Origin: Paenibacillus turpanensis
GTDB taxonomy: Bacteria; Bacillota; Bacilli; Paenibacillales; YIM-B00363
Assembly: GCF_011421635.1 (NCBI RefSeq)
Contig: NZ_WTLI01000004.1
Location: 62,001 to 126,000 of the forward strand
Direction: 5' to 3'
DNA: 64,000 bases
Shown here: piece after piece, positions 25,966 through 34,524 of the stretch
How the letters are laid out: every line of letters starts with the position of its first letter
How positions within the stretch are numbered: the stretch's first letter is position 1
The notes under the pieces: generated by a model
Seen by the model: only the letters and a program-made list of their open reading frames with translations
Database searches by the model: none
Told to the model about the DNA's origin: nothing
Position numbers and translations under genes: made by a program

Positions 25966-27711
25966 CTACACCGCCGTCTGGGATTCACGATACTCGGACG
26001 GTGTCAGCCCGGTTAGCTTTTTAAATACCTGCGTGAAATAACGAGGGTCCTGATAGCCGACAAGCGGCGCCACCTGATACACACGCACATCGGTATTCGC
26101 AAGGATGTACTTTGCTTTTTCAATCCGGCACTGTGTTAAATATTCCAAGAACGTATACCCTGAAGCCTGTTTAAACAAGGTGCAAAAATGGCTCGTGCTC
26201 AGCCCGGCGGACTCGGCAACCTCATCGATCCCCAGGTCTTTGTGATAGTGGGCGGCGATGTATTTCTTGGCCTTATCGACAACCGAGCGGCAGTCCTCTT
26301 TGGCGGTGGCTTCCTTCGCGCTTTCCATCCAGCCTGCAATCTCGCTTTTTACAACCTCGATCATTTCCTCCAGCGTACCGGAATCCTGCAGGCGGTGCAT
26401 GACGCTTTCCACCGTCCCCTGGACGGATGAATGTACATGCTCCATTTGCCGGTTCAATATCACCACCAGTTCCAGGATGAGCCGCTCGGCGATTTCCCGA
26501 GTAACCTCCAGCCGGATCAACTCTTCCTTCAACTCATCGAACCGCCGCCTCAGCCCCGGAATATACAGTGCCCGAATACAATCCAGCATCTGCTCCTCCA
26601 ACTGCTTCGGGTACGGAATCGAGGGCTGCCGATTATCCTCGGCGGATTCTCCTTGCCTTGATCCGCTGCCGCCTCTGTCCCACTCAGCGGATCCGCCTTG
26701 CCCTCCTGCCGTCTCAACCCTCGCTTCGGCTCCGCCCGAAAGCTTCCCGGACACCACGCTCCGTTCGATCGCACCGCCCGATCCATCCGGCTCCGCATCC
26801 AAATAAACGCCTTCGCGGCCGAAGCGAAACCGCTGATACAGAGCACGCGCCGCACTTTGATAGCTGTCGCTCAGCTGCTCCATGCCCCGTCCGTCACATG
26901 ACAGACCAACCGAACACGACAGCTTCGTATACGTCTTAATATGATGCACAATATCCTCACCCAGGCGCCGCTTCTCCGCCACACCCTTTGCCGGGAACAG
27001 CAAAATCCATTCCCCGCTGTGAAACGGAAACACCGTCAGGCCGCCGTTCTGCGCCGACCATTCCTCCAGAATGTTGCGCACCGCAAAAAACCAAAGCCGC
27101 TTCTCATCCGCCGTCCACTGCCGATTCATCGCGCTGTACTGATCGAGCTGCGCCACCGCCATGAAATAGTCCTTCTCCAGCTCGCTGTTTTCGAGCCACG
27201 TCAGCCGCGTAAGCGGCCGCGGGTTGCCCTCGATCAGCTCCGCAAACATCCGCTCCTGCGCCAGCATCGACAGCGTCTCCACCGAGTGCAGCAGCCGCTC
27301 GTTTTCCAGACGGGCATGCCGCTCCTCATCCAGCTTCGCCACCGCCCGCTCAATCATGTCGGTCAGCTCCTCATGATCGATCGGCTTCAGCATATAATCG
27401 AAGGCGCCCTGCCGCAGCGCCTCTCTTGCATACTCAAACTCGCCATACCCGCTGATGAAAATAAACACCAGCTTCGGGTGCCGCGCCATCACCTCTTTCA
27501 TCAGCGAAATGCCGTCGATAACCGGCATACGGATATCGCTGATGACGATGTGCGGCGCTTCCTCCAGCACAAGCTGCAGCGCCTGCTCGCCGTTTCGAGC
27601 CTCCCCGCAAATGGAGAGATTCAGCTCCTGCCAGGGAATCGCGGCCTTCAAGCTGCGTAAAATAATCGGTTCATCGTCAACTAGGATGACTTTGTACGGT
27701 TCCCTTCGCAT
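25966..27711 (-). CDS. YesN-type response regulator with AraC DNA-binding domain
   Basis: A 581-residue regulator. The receiver domain (residues 1-125) has the acidic pair D-D-E-P, the phospho-acceptor Asp in V-I-S-D-I-R-M-P, and the switch residues in F-I-S-G-Y and L-K-P. A long middle region contains an unusual Gly/Ser/Arg-rich stretch near 320-370 (charged, low complexity). The last 100 residues are two AraC helix-turn-helix motifs, ending in V-G-Y-Q-D-P-R-Y-F-T-Q-V-F-K-K-L-T-G-L-T-P-S-E-Y-R. It is the last gene of the operon, 24 bases after the sensor binding protein, and should activate the CUT1 importer genes when phosphorylated by the kinase at 29079. ATG start with GGGAG upstream. Confidence 0.9.
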   Translation of the reverse strand: MRREPYKVILVDDEPIILRSLKAAIPWQELNLSICGEARNGEQALQLVLEEAPHIVISDIRMPVIDGISLMKEVMARHPKLVFIFISGYGEFEYAREALRQGAFDYMLKPIDHEELTDMIERAVAKLDEERHARLENERLLHSVETLSMLAQERMFAELIEGNPRPLTRLTWLENSELEKDYFMAVAQLDQYSAMNRQWTADEKRLWFFAVRNILEEWSAQNGGLTVFPFHSGEWILLFPAKGVAEKRRLGEDIVHHIKTYTKLSCSVGLSCDGRGMEQLSDSYQSAARALYQRFRFGREGVYLDAEPDGSGGAIERSVVSGKLSGGAEARVETAGGQGGSAEWDRGGSGSRQGESAEDNRQPSIPYPKQLEEQMLDCIRALYIPGLRRRFDELKEELIRLEVTREIAERLILELVVILNRQMEHVHSSVQGTVESVMHRLQDSGTLEEMIEVVKSEIAGWMESAKEATAKEDCRSVVDKAKKYIAAHYHKDLGIDEVAESAGLSTSHFCTLFKQASGYTFLEYLTQCRIEKAKYILANTDVRVYQVAPLVGYQDPRYFTQVFKKLTGLTPSEYRESQTAV

Positions 27712-27735
27712 CTCGCCACGCTCCCTGCTTTCATC

Positions 27736-29082
27736 TTATTGGGCTGCCGAGCTTCGCCTCAGCTGCCAGTAATTGTCCGATGCGCTCTCCATCTGCTCGA
27801 GCGCCTCCTCCGGGGTCACCGTCTGGTCGATCAGCTCCTCGACCGACTTCAAGAACGCCCGCTTCACCTCCGGCGGCAAAATGTTATCGTACGGCACAAA
27901 GTTCGGTGCCCCCTTCTCCATCAGCCGCAGCACCTGCGCGAAGATCGGCCCGGTTTTGTCCGGGTCGTACGGCACCCGCATGGCGGGAAGGCGGCGGCCT
28001 TCATACACGATGCGGGTTTGCACCTCCTCGGAGTACAGCGCCTCCATCAAGGCAAAGGCCGCCTCCCGCTTCGCCTCCGGAAGATGTGCCGACATCCCGA
28101 TGCCGAAGGTGTACCCTCCGGCCATCGACCGGCTTCCGCCGGCTCCCAGCGCCGGGAACGGCAGCACCCCGACCTTTCGCTCAAACTCCGCCGGCGCCTG
28201 TTGATTATGAAACAGCGTAATATCCCAATTGCCGTTTAAATACATGGCCGCCCGGCCCTGCGTGAACAGCTCGATCGCTTTTTCCCTAGACAAGCTGTTA
28301 GCTCCGGGCGGAAACGCCCCCATCTCCGCCCACTGGTCCAGCTGCTTCAGTGCGCGAATATAGTCTAGGTTGAAGAAGGAAACCTCCCTCTCCCCCTTCG
28401 CCAGCTCATCGATCAGCGCCGGACCTGCGAACCGGTCCATCACATAATGCGCATAAATGCCCGCCGGCCAGCGGTCGCCGTTGCCTAGCGCCATCGGTAT
28501 ATATCCGTTTTCACTTAGGACCTGAATCGCTTTCGTCAGCTCGGCCAGTGTTTCCGGCGGCTTCAGCCCCAGCGAATGGAAAATGTCTTGATTATAAAAT
28601 AACGGCTCGGCATTCCCTTCGATCGGCAAACCGTATACCCGTCCGTCAAACGTCCACAAATTTAGATCGTTAAAGGGGTGACGCAGCCGGTCCGACTCCA
28701 CAAAGCCAGTCAAATCCATCAGCCGGTTTGAGCGGACATACGGCTCAATTTCCGCCCCGCCGAATAAGACGAAGAGGTCGGGCGGGTTGCCGGTCACCAT
28801 TTCGCTTTTGAGCCGCTGCTCACGGTGTATTGTTTGATCCATGCCCTCGAAATTGACCTTCACATTCGGATGCGTGTGCTGAAACTGCTGCACGACATCC
28901 TCGAAGATCGCCAGCATCGGCCGGTCATGCTCCTTGGTCCAGAAATGGCGGAACGTCAGCGTCATTTTCTCCGTCGAGTCCTCTTCAATCGGCTCCGTCT
29001 TTCCGCTCGTACTCATAAGCACCGTGGCCGCGAGCACGACGACATACAGCGCAAACCAGCTCCAATTCGCAAACCGCTTCAT
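27736..29082 (-). CDS. Membrane-anchored extracellular sugar-binding protein, likely sensor (CUT1 class)
   Basis: A 448-residue protein of the extracellular solute-binding family 1 (MalE-like) fold: F-R-H-F-W near the start, N-P-P-D-L-F-V-L-F-G-G, Y-G-L-P-I-E-G-N-A-E-P-L-F-Y-N, and A-A-M-Y-L-N-G-N-W. The N-terminus has a hydrophobic stretch (about 8-26) but no lipobox cysteine, unlike the importer's own binding protein at 32790, so it should stay anchored by one membrane helix. Its start overlaps the kinase stop by 4 bases (ATGA), and the regulator follows. This place between kinase and regulator points to a sugar sensor acting with the kinase, as for AraP in the Geobacillus AraPST system (known), rather than transport (inference). 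Confidence 0.83.
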   Translation of the reverse strand: MKRFANWSWFALYVVVLAATVLMSTSGKTEPIEEDSTEKMTLTFRHFWTKEHDRPMLAIFEDVVQQFQHTHPNVKVNFEGMDQTIHREQRLKSEMVTGNPPDLFVLFGGAEIEPYVRSNRLMDLTGFVESDRLRHPFNDLNLWTFDGRVYGLPIEGNAEPLFYNQDIFHSLGLKPPETLAELTKAIQVLSENGYIPMALGNGDRWPAGIYAHYVMDRFAGPALIDELAKGEREVSFFNLDYIRALKQLDQWAEMGAFPPGANSLSREKAIELFTQGRAAMYLNGNWDITLFHNQQAPAEFERKVGVLPFPALGAGGSRSMAGGYTFGIGMSAHLPEAKREAAFALMEALYSEEVQTRIVYEGRRLPAMRVPYDPDKTGPIFAQVLRLMEKGAPNFVPYDNILPPEVKRAFLKSVEELIDQTVTPEEALEQMESASDNYWQLRRSSAAQ

Positions 29083-30848
29083 GCGCGCAGCCTCCCCTTC
29101 ACCACAGCCGGGTCGTACGGCGTAATTTTCGGCACGCGAATTCGAATGATCGAACCGCTGCCCGGCGAAGAGCAGACCAAAATGCCGAAATGGCCGCCGA
29201 AGCGGATCCGCAGACGCTCATGCACATTTTTTAAGCCGACGCCGCTGTTGCGGTATTTTTTCGGGGCCCCCGGAGTGTCCTCCCACAGCGTCGATAGCGT
29301 ATCATTATCGAAGCCGGGACCGTTGTCCGTCACATCGATCCAAATCGAATGCCCGGCATCCGTCGCGCGGACATGAATGTATCCCTTGCCTTCCATCGGC
29401 TCGATGGCATGGTACAGCGCATTTTCCACGATCGGCTGAACGATCAGCTTTTGTGTCATGCAGCCCTTCAGCGAATCGGGCAGCTCCAGCTCGTATTCGA
29501 ATTTATCCTCAAAGCGGAATTTTTGAATGTTCAAGTAATGCCGAACATGCTCAAACTCCATTTGCAGCGGAATAAGCTCTTGATTCTCACTAATGCTGAT
29601 GCGCAGCAGCTTGCCCAAGGAGACCACCATGCGGCTGATTTCCTTATTGCCCTGCAGCACCGCCATCGAATTGATGGATTCGAGCGAGTTGTAAATAAAA
29701 TGCGGGTTGATCTGCGCGACCAGCGCCTGCAGCTCCGCTTCCTTCTTGCGCGCCTGCTCCGTCTCGACCTGATGCAGCAGCTCGTTAATCTGCTTGCTCA
29801 TTTGATTAAAGCCGCTGATGAGCAGATCCGTTTCATCCCCGGACTTGCCGTAAGACGAAATCGGGGTAAACACCCTCCGCTCCACCCTCCTCATCCCGTT
29901 TAACGTACTAATGATCGTGCGCACGAGCCGTGCCACAAAAAAACGGTCGAACAGCAGCGCGGATACGAGGGAAAAAGCGACTAAAGCGACCGCAATATTT
30001 CGCAGCGGCACCGACTCCGACTGCAGCAGCTGCAGTGGGGTAATGGCGACCAGCGTCCATTCTGGGTCATGCGAAGGCAAATACGTAATCAGCGACCGTT
30101 CTCCACGATACCGGTCAATATAATAATCCTCTTCGGACGTGTAATCTGATTTTAGAAAAGGAAACTCCGCCCGCTCGCCAATATGCAGCCCGGACTTCGT
30201 AAAGACAATCGAGCCTTCCTTATTGACCAGCAAAATATCGCCTTTTTTCAGCGTGGCCGCTTCCCAAAACACTTGATCCAGCACATCGGGCTTCACCGAA
30301 ATGACAAGTGAGCCAATGTTCTCCAGCGAGTAATAATCCTTAATGACACGGGCATGAATCAATTGGGGCCTTCCGGCTTGTGCAGAGCCGTTCTCCCCCG
30401 GGCCCGACCAGATCGGCCGCCCTTCCGCCGCCTTCATTCGGTGGTACCACGGCTGGCTCCGCAGCTCCTCCACCGTCATCGGCGCATTGTATTCGTAAAT
30501 CAATCGGTCGTTTGAATAAAGGCTGAATGAGGTAATCATCGAGTGGTTGATCAGAAGATTGTTCATTTCCTGCTTTTGGTCGTACGAAAGCTCCTCCTCC
30601 GTGCGCTTGAGCAGCTGCTGCAGCGACGGCTGGGTAATCGCTGAATTGGAAACGGCCGAAATTTCGTTCAAGGCGAAGTTCAGCTTCCGGTCCGTCTCCA
30701 GCAGCGAAATCCAATAAAACGTACTTGATTTCTTTTCAATGGCATGGGAAAAATGCGAGTACGAGATCAAGCCCATCGCAATGACGGGAATAAAAATGAG
30801 GAGGATGATTGCCGTTAAAATTTTGCGTCGAAGCTTCAGACCCGCCAC
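29079..30848 (-). CDS. YesM-type membrane sensor histidine kinase
   Basis: A 589-residue kinase. Membrane helix near 10-32, an extracellular dCache-like domain to about 275, a second helix near 280-300, a HAMP linker, then the His_kinase family domain with the phospho-accepting His in Q-I-N-P-H-F-I-Y-N-S-L-E. The ATPase part has N-A-L-Y-H-A, D-N-G-P-G-F and G-V-G-L-K-N. It lies directly after two CUT1 permease genes (48-base gap) and shares a 4-base overlap with the binding protein gene. Partner regulator is the AraC-type protein at 25966. The GTG start at 30848 has AAGGGG too close to it, so the true start may lie a few codons downstream. Confidence 0.9.
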   Translation of the reverse strand: MAGLKLRRKILTAIILLIFIPVIAMGLISYSHFSHAIEKKSSTFYWISLLETDRKLNFALNEISAVSNSAITQPSLQQLLKRTEEELSYDQKQEMNNLLINHSMITSFSLYSNDRLIYEYNAPMTVEELRSQPWYHRMKAAEGRPIWSGPGENGSAQAGRPQLIHARVIKDYYSLENIGSLVISVKPDVLDQVFWEAATLKKGDILLVNKEGSIVFTKSGLHIGERAEFPFLKSDYTSEEDYYIDRYRGERSLITYLPSHDPEWTLVAITPLQLLQSESVPLRNIAVALVAFSLVSALLFDRFFVARLVRTIISTLNGMRRVERRVFTPISSYGKSGDETDLLISGFNQMSKQINELLHQVETEQARKKEAELQALVAQINPHFIYNSLESINSMAVLQGNKEISRMVVSLGKLLRISISENQELIPLQMEFEHVRHYLNIQKFRFEDKFEYELELPDSLKGCMTQKLIVQPIVENALYHAIEPMEGKGYIHVRATDAGHSIWIDVTDNGPGFDNDTLSTLWEDTPGAPKKYRNSGVGLKNVHERLRIRFGGHFGILVCSSPGSGSIIRIRVPKITPYDPAVVKGRLRA

Positions 30849-30896
30849 CCCTTGAAACCGCTTTCCCTCATTATACCCCAGCTTGAGTTTGCGTTG

Positions 30897-31757
30897 TTAA
30901 CTTTTTACAGCACCGGAAGTAAGACCCGCTATAAACCAGCGGCTGAACAGCAGGAAGACGATCAGCAGCGGCAGCGTAGCCGTAAAGGTTGCCGACATGA
31001 TCATGCCGTAATCAAGACCGTCACGGGTCGTAAAGAGCTGCTGAAGGGCGATTTGGATCGTAAAATGCTCCCGGTTCTTCAATACGACGAGAGGCCAAAA
31101 AAAGTCATTCCAGGTGTTCATAAACGTCAAAATCCCAAGCGTCGCCATCGCCGGCGTAATGATCGGAACATTGATGTTCCAGAAAATGCGGAAATGCCCG
31201 CAGCCGTCCATCCGTCCCGCTTCGATCAGCTCGGAATGCACCGCCGCCGAAATATATTGCCGCATCCAGAAAATGCCGAAGGCATTGACCATCGCCGGCA
31301 CGATCAGCGCCTTAAAGGTATCAATCCACTGCAGCTTCGCCATAATGACGTACGTCGGAAGCACACTAAGCTGCTGCGGTACAAACAGCGTACCGATGAC
31401 GAGAATGAACAGCACGTTTTTATACGGAAAATCGTATTTGGCGAAGGCGTACCCTGCCAGCGTACAGAAGAAAATGACCGATACGGTCACCGCCACCGAA
31501 ACAAACAGGGAGTTGCCGAGCGCGAGGAAAAAATCGGACTTTTCCATCACCCGCTTGAAGTTAACGAAAAATTGATCCCCCACCGTGAGCAGCGGCGGCA
31601 CATGGAACACCCCGCTGCGATCGTTCGTCGCGATTACCAGCATCCAATAAAACGGGAAGGCGGAGAGAAGCGCGCCTGCGATCAAAATGACATAATAGAA
31701 AGCGCGGCTCAGCGAGCTCTGCTTTTCCTGAACCGACGTACCTGCACCTGCGCTCAT
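30897..31757 (-). CDS. CUT1-type sugar ABC transporter permease (MalG-like)
   Basis: A 286-residue inner-membrane permease with six helices. The cytoplasmic EAA loop reads E-A-G-R-M-D-G-C-G and then P-I-I-T-P-A, as in MalG/YesQ/AraQ; it docks on the shared ATPase (MsmX type), which is not encoded nearby, as is usual for CUT1 operons of Bacillota. A conserved W-N-D-F-F-W-P-L follows the loop. The start overlaps the end of the preceding permease gene by 4 bases. Probable cargo is an oligosaccharide of plant cell wall origin; GH105, kduD and GH43 nearby support this only loosely. Confidence 0.92.
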   Translation of the reverse strand: MSAGAGTSVQEKQSSLSRAFYYVILIAGALLSAFPFYWMLVIATNDRSGVFHVPPLLTVGDQFFVNFKRVMEKSDFFLALGNSLFVSVAVTVSVIFFCTLAGYAFAKYDFPYKNVLFILVIGTLFVPQQLSVLPTYVIMAKLQWIDTFKALIVPAMVNAFGIFWMRQYISAAVHSELIEAGRMDGCGHFRIFWNINVPIITPAMATLGILTFMNTWNDFFWPLVVLKNREHFTIQIALQQLFTTRDGLDYGMIMSATFTATLPLLIVFLLFSRWFIAGLTSGAVKS

Positions 31758-32701
31758 GCTTTCCCTCCTTCCCCGCTAAGCTTGTTAGAGACCCACATAT
31801 TAACGGCCGAGAACAAGATGGTCACGATGAACAGCAGCACCGCCGTTGCCGCCGCCGTACCGAAGAAGCCGTTGCGGAACGCTTCGCTGTACAAGTAAAT
31901 CACCATCGTGATGCCTTCCTCACGCGTTGAGCCCGTGCCTGTCTGGCCAAGGAATACGTAAGGCTCCGTGAAGAGCTGGAGGCTCCCGATCGTGGAAAGC
32001 AGCACGGTAAAAATGATAAACGGCTTCAGCAGCGGCAGCGTAATGAAGATCAGCTGCTGCCAGCGTCCCGCCCCATCGATGCGCGCCGCCTCGTACAGGT
32101 CGGTCGGGATGCTCTGCAGGCCGGATAAATAAATGATGGCGTTGTAGCCCGTCCAGCGCCACATGACCATCGAGGCGATCGCCAGCTTCACGCCCCACCA
32201 GCCGGAATTCCAGGCGACGGCGTCGAAGCCTAAGCTGTTCAGCATCCAGTTGGCCATCCCGTTATTGCCATAAAACGTGCTGAAGAGCAGTGTAACGGCG
32301 ACGATCGACGTAATATTCGGCAGGAAATAGAGAATGCGGAACAGCTTTTTGAACCGCGTCAGCGCCGAATTTAAGACAACGGCCAGGACCAGCGCCGCCA
32401 ACAGCTGCGGCACCGTTCCGAGCAGGCCGATAATGAGCGTGTTCATAAAGGAAATCCAGAAGATCGGATCGGTTGTGATCAGCTCGTAATTTTTCATGCC
32501 GACGAAGGTCATCGGGCCAAGCGCGTCCCATTTATAAAAGGACAGGTAAATGGTGAAAAAAATTGGGTACACGCCGAAAATTCCGAACAAGACGAAAAAC
32601 GGTGAAATAAACATGTAGGCCATAAGATTGCTTCGCTTTCGCTCCGTTAGCCAAGGACGCCCCGGCTTGGCGGGCGCATGGGAAGGAACCGGATTCGGCA
32701 T
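31754..32701 (-). CDS. CUT1-type sugar ABC transporter permease (MalF/LplB-like)
   Basis: A 315-residue permease with six helices and a short Pro-rich cytoplasmic N-terminus. The EAA loop is E-A-A-R-I-D-G-A-G-R-W followed by I-T-L-P-L-L-K-P. It resembles LacF/YesP and pairs with the MalG-like subunit encoded next. ATGGAGGTG is well placed before the ATG. An 88-base gap with a stem-loop separates it from the binding-protein gene upstream, an arrangement that usually makes the binding protein mRNA more abundant. Confidence 0.92.
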   Translation of the reverse strand: MPNPVPSHAPAKPGRPWLTERKRSNLMAYMFISPFFVLFGIFGVYPIFFTIYLSFYKWDALGPMTFVGMKNYELITTDPIFWISFMNTLIIGLLGTVPQLLAALVLAVVLNSALTRFKKLFRILYFLPNITSIVAVTLLFSTFYGNNGMANWMLNSLGFDAVAWNSGWWGVKLAIASMVMWRWTGYNAIIYLSGLQSIPTDLYEAARIDGAGRWQQLIFITLPLLKPFIIFTVLLSTIGSLQLFTEPYVFLGQTGTGSTREEGITMVIYLYSEAFRNGFFGTAAATAVLLFIVTILFSAVNMWVSNKLSGEGGKA

Positions 32702-32727
32702 GGCGCACCTCCATATCGGTAAAGTAA

Positions 32728-32757
32728 CCGGACTCGCAGACTTCCCCGCGAATCCGG
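32728..32757 (-). promoter_or_regulatory. Intercistronic stem-loop after the CUT1 binding-protein gene
   Basis: On the minus strand CCGGATTCGC pairs with GCGAGTCCGG (one mismatch) over a 10-base loop, followed by TTACTTT. The weak T-run suggests partial termination or 3'-end protection rather than full stop; inferred from position between binding protein and permeases. Confidence 0.6.
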
Positions 32758-32789
32758 CTCATTTCATATTTCAACTATTGGCTGCAACC

Positions 32790-34133
32790 TTAGCTACGCT
32801 CCGCCAGCTTCTTCGCCTTGGCGATCGCGTCCGCCCATTCCTGCGCAGGATCGGTCTTCTTCTCCATAACGTTTTGCAAACCGGCTTTGATGAAGGAGTC
32901 CGTTTGGTCGTGCAGCGGACCATAGTATACCGGCTTAACGCGGTTTGCCGATTTACCGAACTCTACCGCAACCGCTTGATTGCCGTAGAACTCATCTTTG
33001 AATCCGGTAAACGCCGGGTCGGTGTACAGCTCAGGGATCGAAGGCATCAGACCGTTTGCTTGGAACGTCTTCAGCTGGTTCTCCTTGCTCACCATCCAAC
33101 TGATGAACTGATAGGCTTCCTTCGGATGCTTGCCCTGCTTCGGAATCGTCAGGAACGAGCCGCCCCAGTTGCCTGCGCCCTCCGGCAGCTGTGTGATGCG
33201 CCATTTGCCGGCCGATGCCTTGGCATTGCCCTTAATAACCGATGTCATCCATGCTGGGCCGAGCATGACTGCAAACTCACCCTTATCCGTGGCCTGACCC
33301 CACTCCGGGGACCAAATCGCCCAATTGCCGATCCAGCCCTCCTGAATGCCTTTTACCGTGTAATCGTAAGCCTTCTTCACCTGCGGATTTTGATCGCCGA
33401 TGAACGAGTTATCTTCCTTCTTAAAGTAAATTTGATCCTGCGACTGATCGCGCAAAGCGTTGTATACGAGATCCTTCAAATCCGTAAACGGCTTGCCGGT
33501 TTTCTCTTTAAACTGCTTTGCAACCGCTGCAAACTTATCCCATGTATCGATTTCCTTGGCGAACGCCTCCGGGTCTGTCGGAAGACCCGCCTGCTCCAGC
33601 AGGTCTGTGCGGTAAAATACGACTGTCGGGCCAATGTCCGTCGGCAGGCCGATTTGGAACTTGCCGTCCACGGAGGAAGCCTGCTTCCATTTCCAGTCGA
33701 GGTAGTTCTTTGCGATATCCTTTGCCCCGAAATCGTTAAGGTTTTGGAATTTGTCCTGAGCTCCGATGAAGCGCTCCATAAAACCGATTTCCAGCATGAA
33801 AATGTCAGGTGCGCCGGAGCCTGCGGACAGCGCTGTCGTCAAATTATTGTGATGCGCGGTTTGGTCGCCGGTATTTTGAATTTTGACTTGGATATTCGGA
33901 TTGGCCTTGTTCCATTCCTCAACCAGCTTCTCGTACCCGTTGCTGCCGAGTGTCCAGAACGAAAGCTCCACTTTCCCTTCCGCTTTCGGCTGTTCGCCGC
34001 CTTCCTTCGGTTTTTCACCTCCGCTTGGAGTTGAGCCTCCGCCCTCTGTCGTCCCACCGCTTGTGCATGCTGCCAGTGAGAACACTAGCAGAAAGCTGAG
34101 CATCAGGATCGTCCATTGTTTCATTTTCCGCAT
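32790..34133 (-). CDS. CUT1-type extracellular sugar-binding lipoprotein
   Basis: A 447-residue family 1 solute-binding protein, first gene of the six-gene operon. Lipoprotein signal with lipobox L-A-A-C, then a Gly/Ser/Thr/Lys/Pro-rich linker typical of Paenibacillus lipoproteins. Fold markers are F-W-T-L-G-S-N-G-Y, G-A-P-D-I-F-M-L-E, and A-V-M-L-G-P-A-W. It delivers sugar to the two permeases downstream. The start chosen is the ATG at 34133; the frame extends to 34214 without a ribosome site. A near-perfect cre box lies 46 bases upstream (34180-34193). In contrast to the second binding protein in this operon, this one has the lipid anchor expected of a transport receptor. Confidence 0.92.
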   Translation of the reverse strand: MRKMKQWTILMLSFLLVFSLAACTSGGTTEGGGSTPSGGEKPKEGGEQPKAEGKVELSFWTLGSNGYEKLVEEWNKANPNIQVKIQNTGDQTAHHNNLTTALSAGSGAPDIFMLEIGFMERFIGAQDKFQNLNDFGAKDIAKNYLDWKWKQASSVDGKFQIGLPTDIGPTVVFYRTDLLEQAGLPTDPEAFAKEIDTWDKFAAVAKQFKEKTGKPFTDLKDLVYNALRDQSQDQIYFKKEDNSFIGDQNPQVKKAYDYTVKGIQEGWIGNWAIWSPEWGQATDKGEFAVMLGPAWMTSVIKGNAKASAGKWRITQLPEGAGNWGGSFLTIPKQGKHPKEAYQFISWMVSKENQLKTFQANGLMPSIPELYTDPAFTGFKDEFYGNQAVAVEFGKSANRVKPVYYGPLHDQTDSFIKAGLQNVMEKKTDPAQEWADAIAKAKKLAERS

Positions 34134-34179
34134 CTGTTTATTTGCCCCTTCCCATTGGATTTTCTGTTCACGATTTAAC

Positions 34180-34193
34180 TGTAAACGATTGCA
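34180..34193. promoter_or_regulatory. Probable CcpA cre box of the CUT1 operon (one mismatch)
   Basis: TGTAAACGATTGCA matches the TGWNANCGNTNWCA cre consensus at all but one position. It lies 46 bases before the start of the binding-protein gene, fitting catabolite repression of sugar import. Confidence 0.6.
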
Positions 34194-34348
34194 AACGGGA
34201 AGTTGAGGAGGCAAATCTCCGATTTGGGGTTGAAATTTTTACGATGGAGCTAAATTCATTTTTAGGGGAAATGACGGGTTTTCTCTACTCTGGATGAGCA
34301 GCTTTTCTATGCAGGCCTGATTTTGGAGAAAGCGTACTAGCGTGCACT

Positions 34349-34455
34349 GTTCACCACCACCCGATGGCGGTGAACCCTCCTGTTTGTGAAACAATTCACC
34401 GGTATTGTGAAATCGGTCACAATGTTTCGTCCGGTTTTCCGTTACGATAGTTCAC
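34349..34455. promoter_or_regulatory. Cluster of GTGAA/TTCAC half-sites upstream of kduD
   Basis: Six exact GTGAA or TTCAC pentamers start at 34350, 34370, 34386, 34395, 34407 and 34451. They form inverted pairs: TTCACC...GGTGAA, GTGAA-ACAA-TTCAC, and ATTGTGA-N6-TCACAAT (34404-34423). A sugar-responsive repressor or activator binding here is likely but not identified. Confidence 0.55.
34408..34421. promoter_or_regulatory. Perfect cre-consensus box upstream of kduD
   Basis: TGAAATCGGTCACA matches TGWNANCGNTNWCA at every position. It overlaps the dyad TGTGA-N6-TCACA, which equals the CRP/FNR-type core, so either CcpA or an FNR-like protein could bind. Confidence 0.55.
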
Positions 34456-34524
34456 AAACAGAGCTGCATACCGGCACAGATAGACAAGGCCGGCCTGCTC
34501 ACTATATGGATGGAGGAATTTACG

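Larger units (their letters stand above)
34134..34524. other. Shared control region between the CUT1 operon and kduD
   Basis: A 391-bp divergent intergenic region. It contains a cre-like box near the CUT1 side, a GTTCACC/GGTGAAC inverted repeat at 34349-34375, and a cluster of GTGAA/TTCAC half-sites up to 34455 on the kduD side. No open frame looks real. Confidence 0.7.

Noticed and set aside
27736..29082. The second CUT1 binding protein as a plain duplicate transport receptor
   Set aside because: It lacks the lipobox and is coupled to the kinase gene by a 4-base overlap, which suits sensing better. Transport use is not excluded.
32628..34034. A 468-codon open frame on the plus strand opposite the CUT1 binding protein
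   Set aside because: It is antisense to a certain gene; its length follows from that gene's codon use. No ribosome site or known motif.
34404..34423. TGTGA-N6-TCACA as an E. coli-type CRP site
   Set aside because: No CRP homologue is seen in the window and Bacillota do not use CRP-cAMP in this way. It is kept only as a cre or FNR-like candidate.
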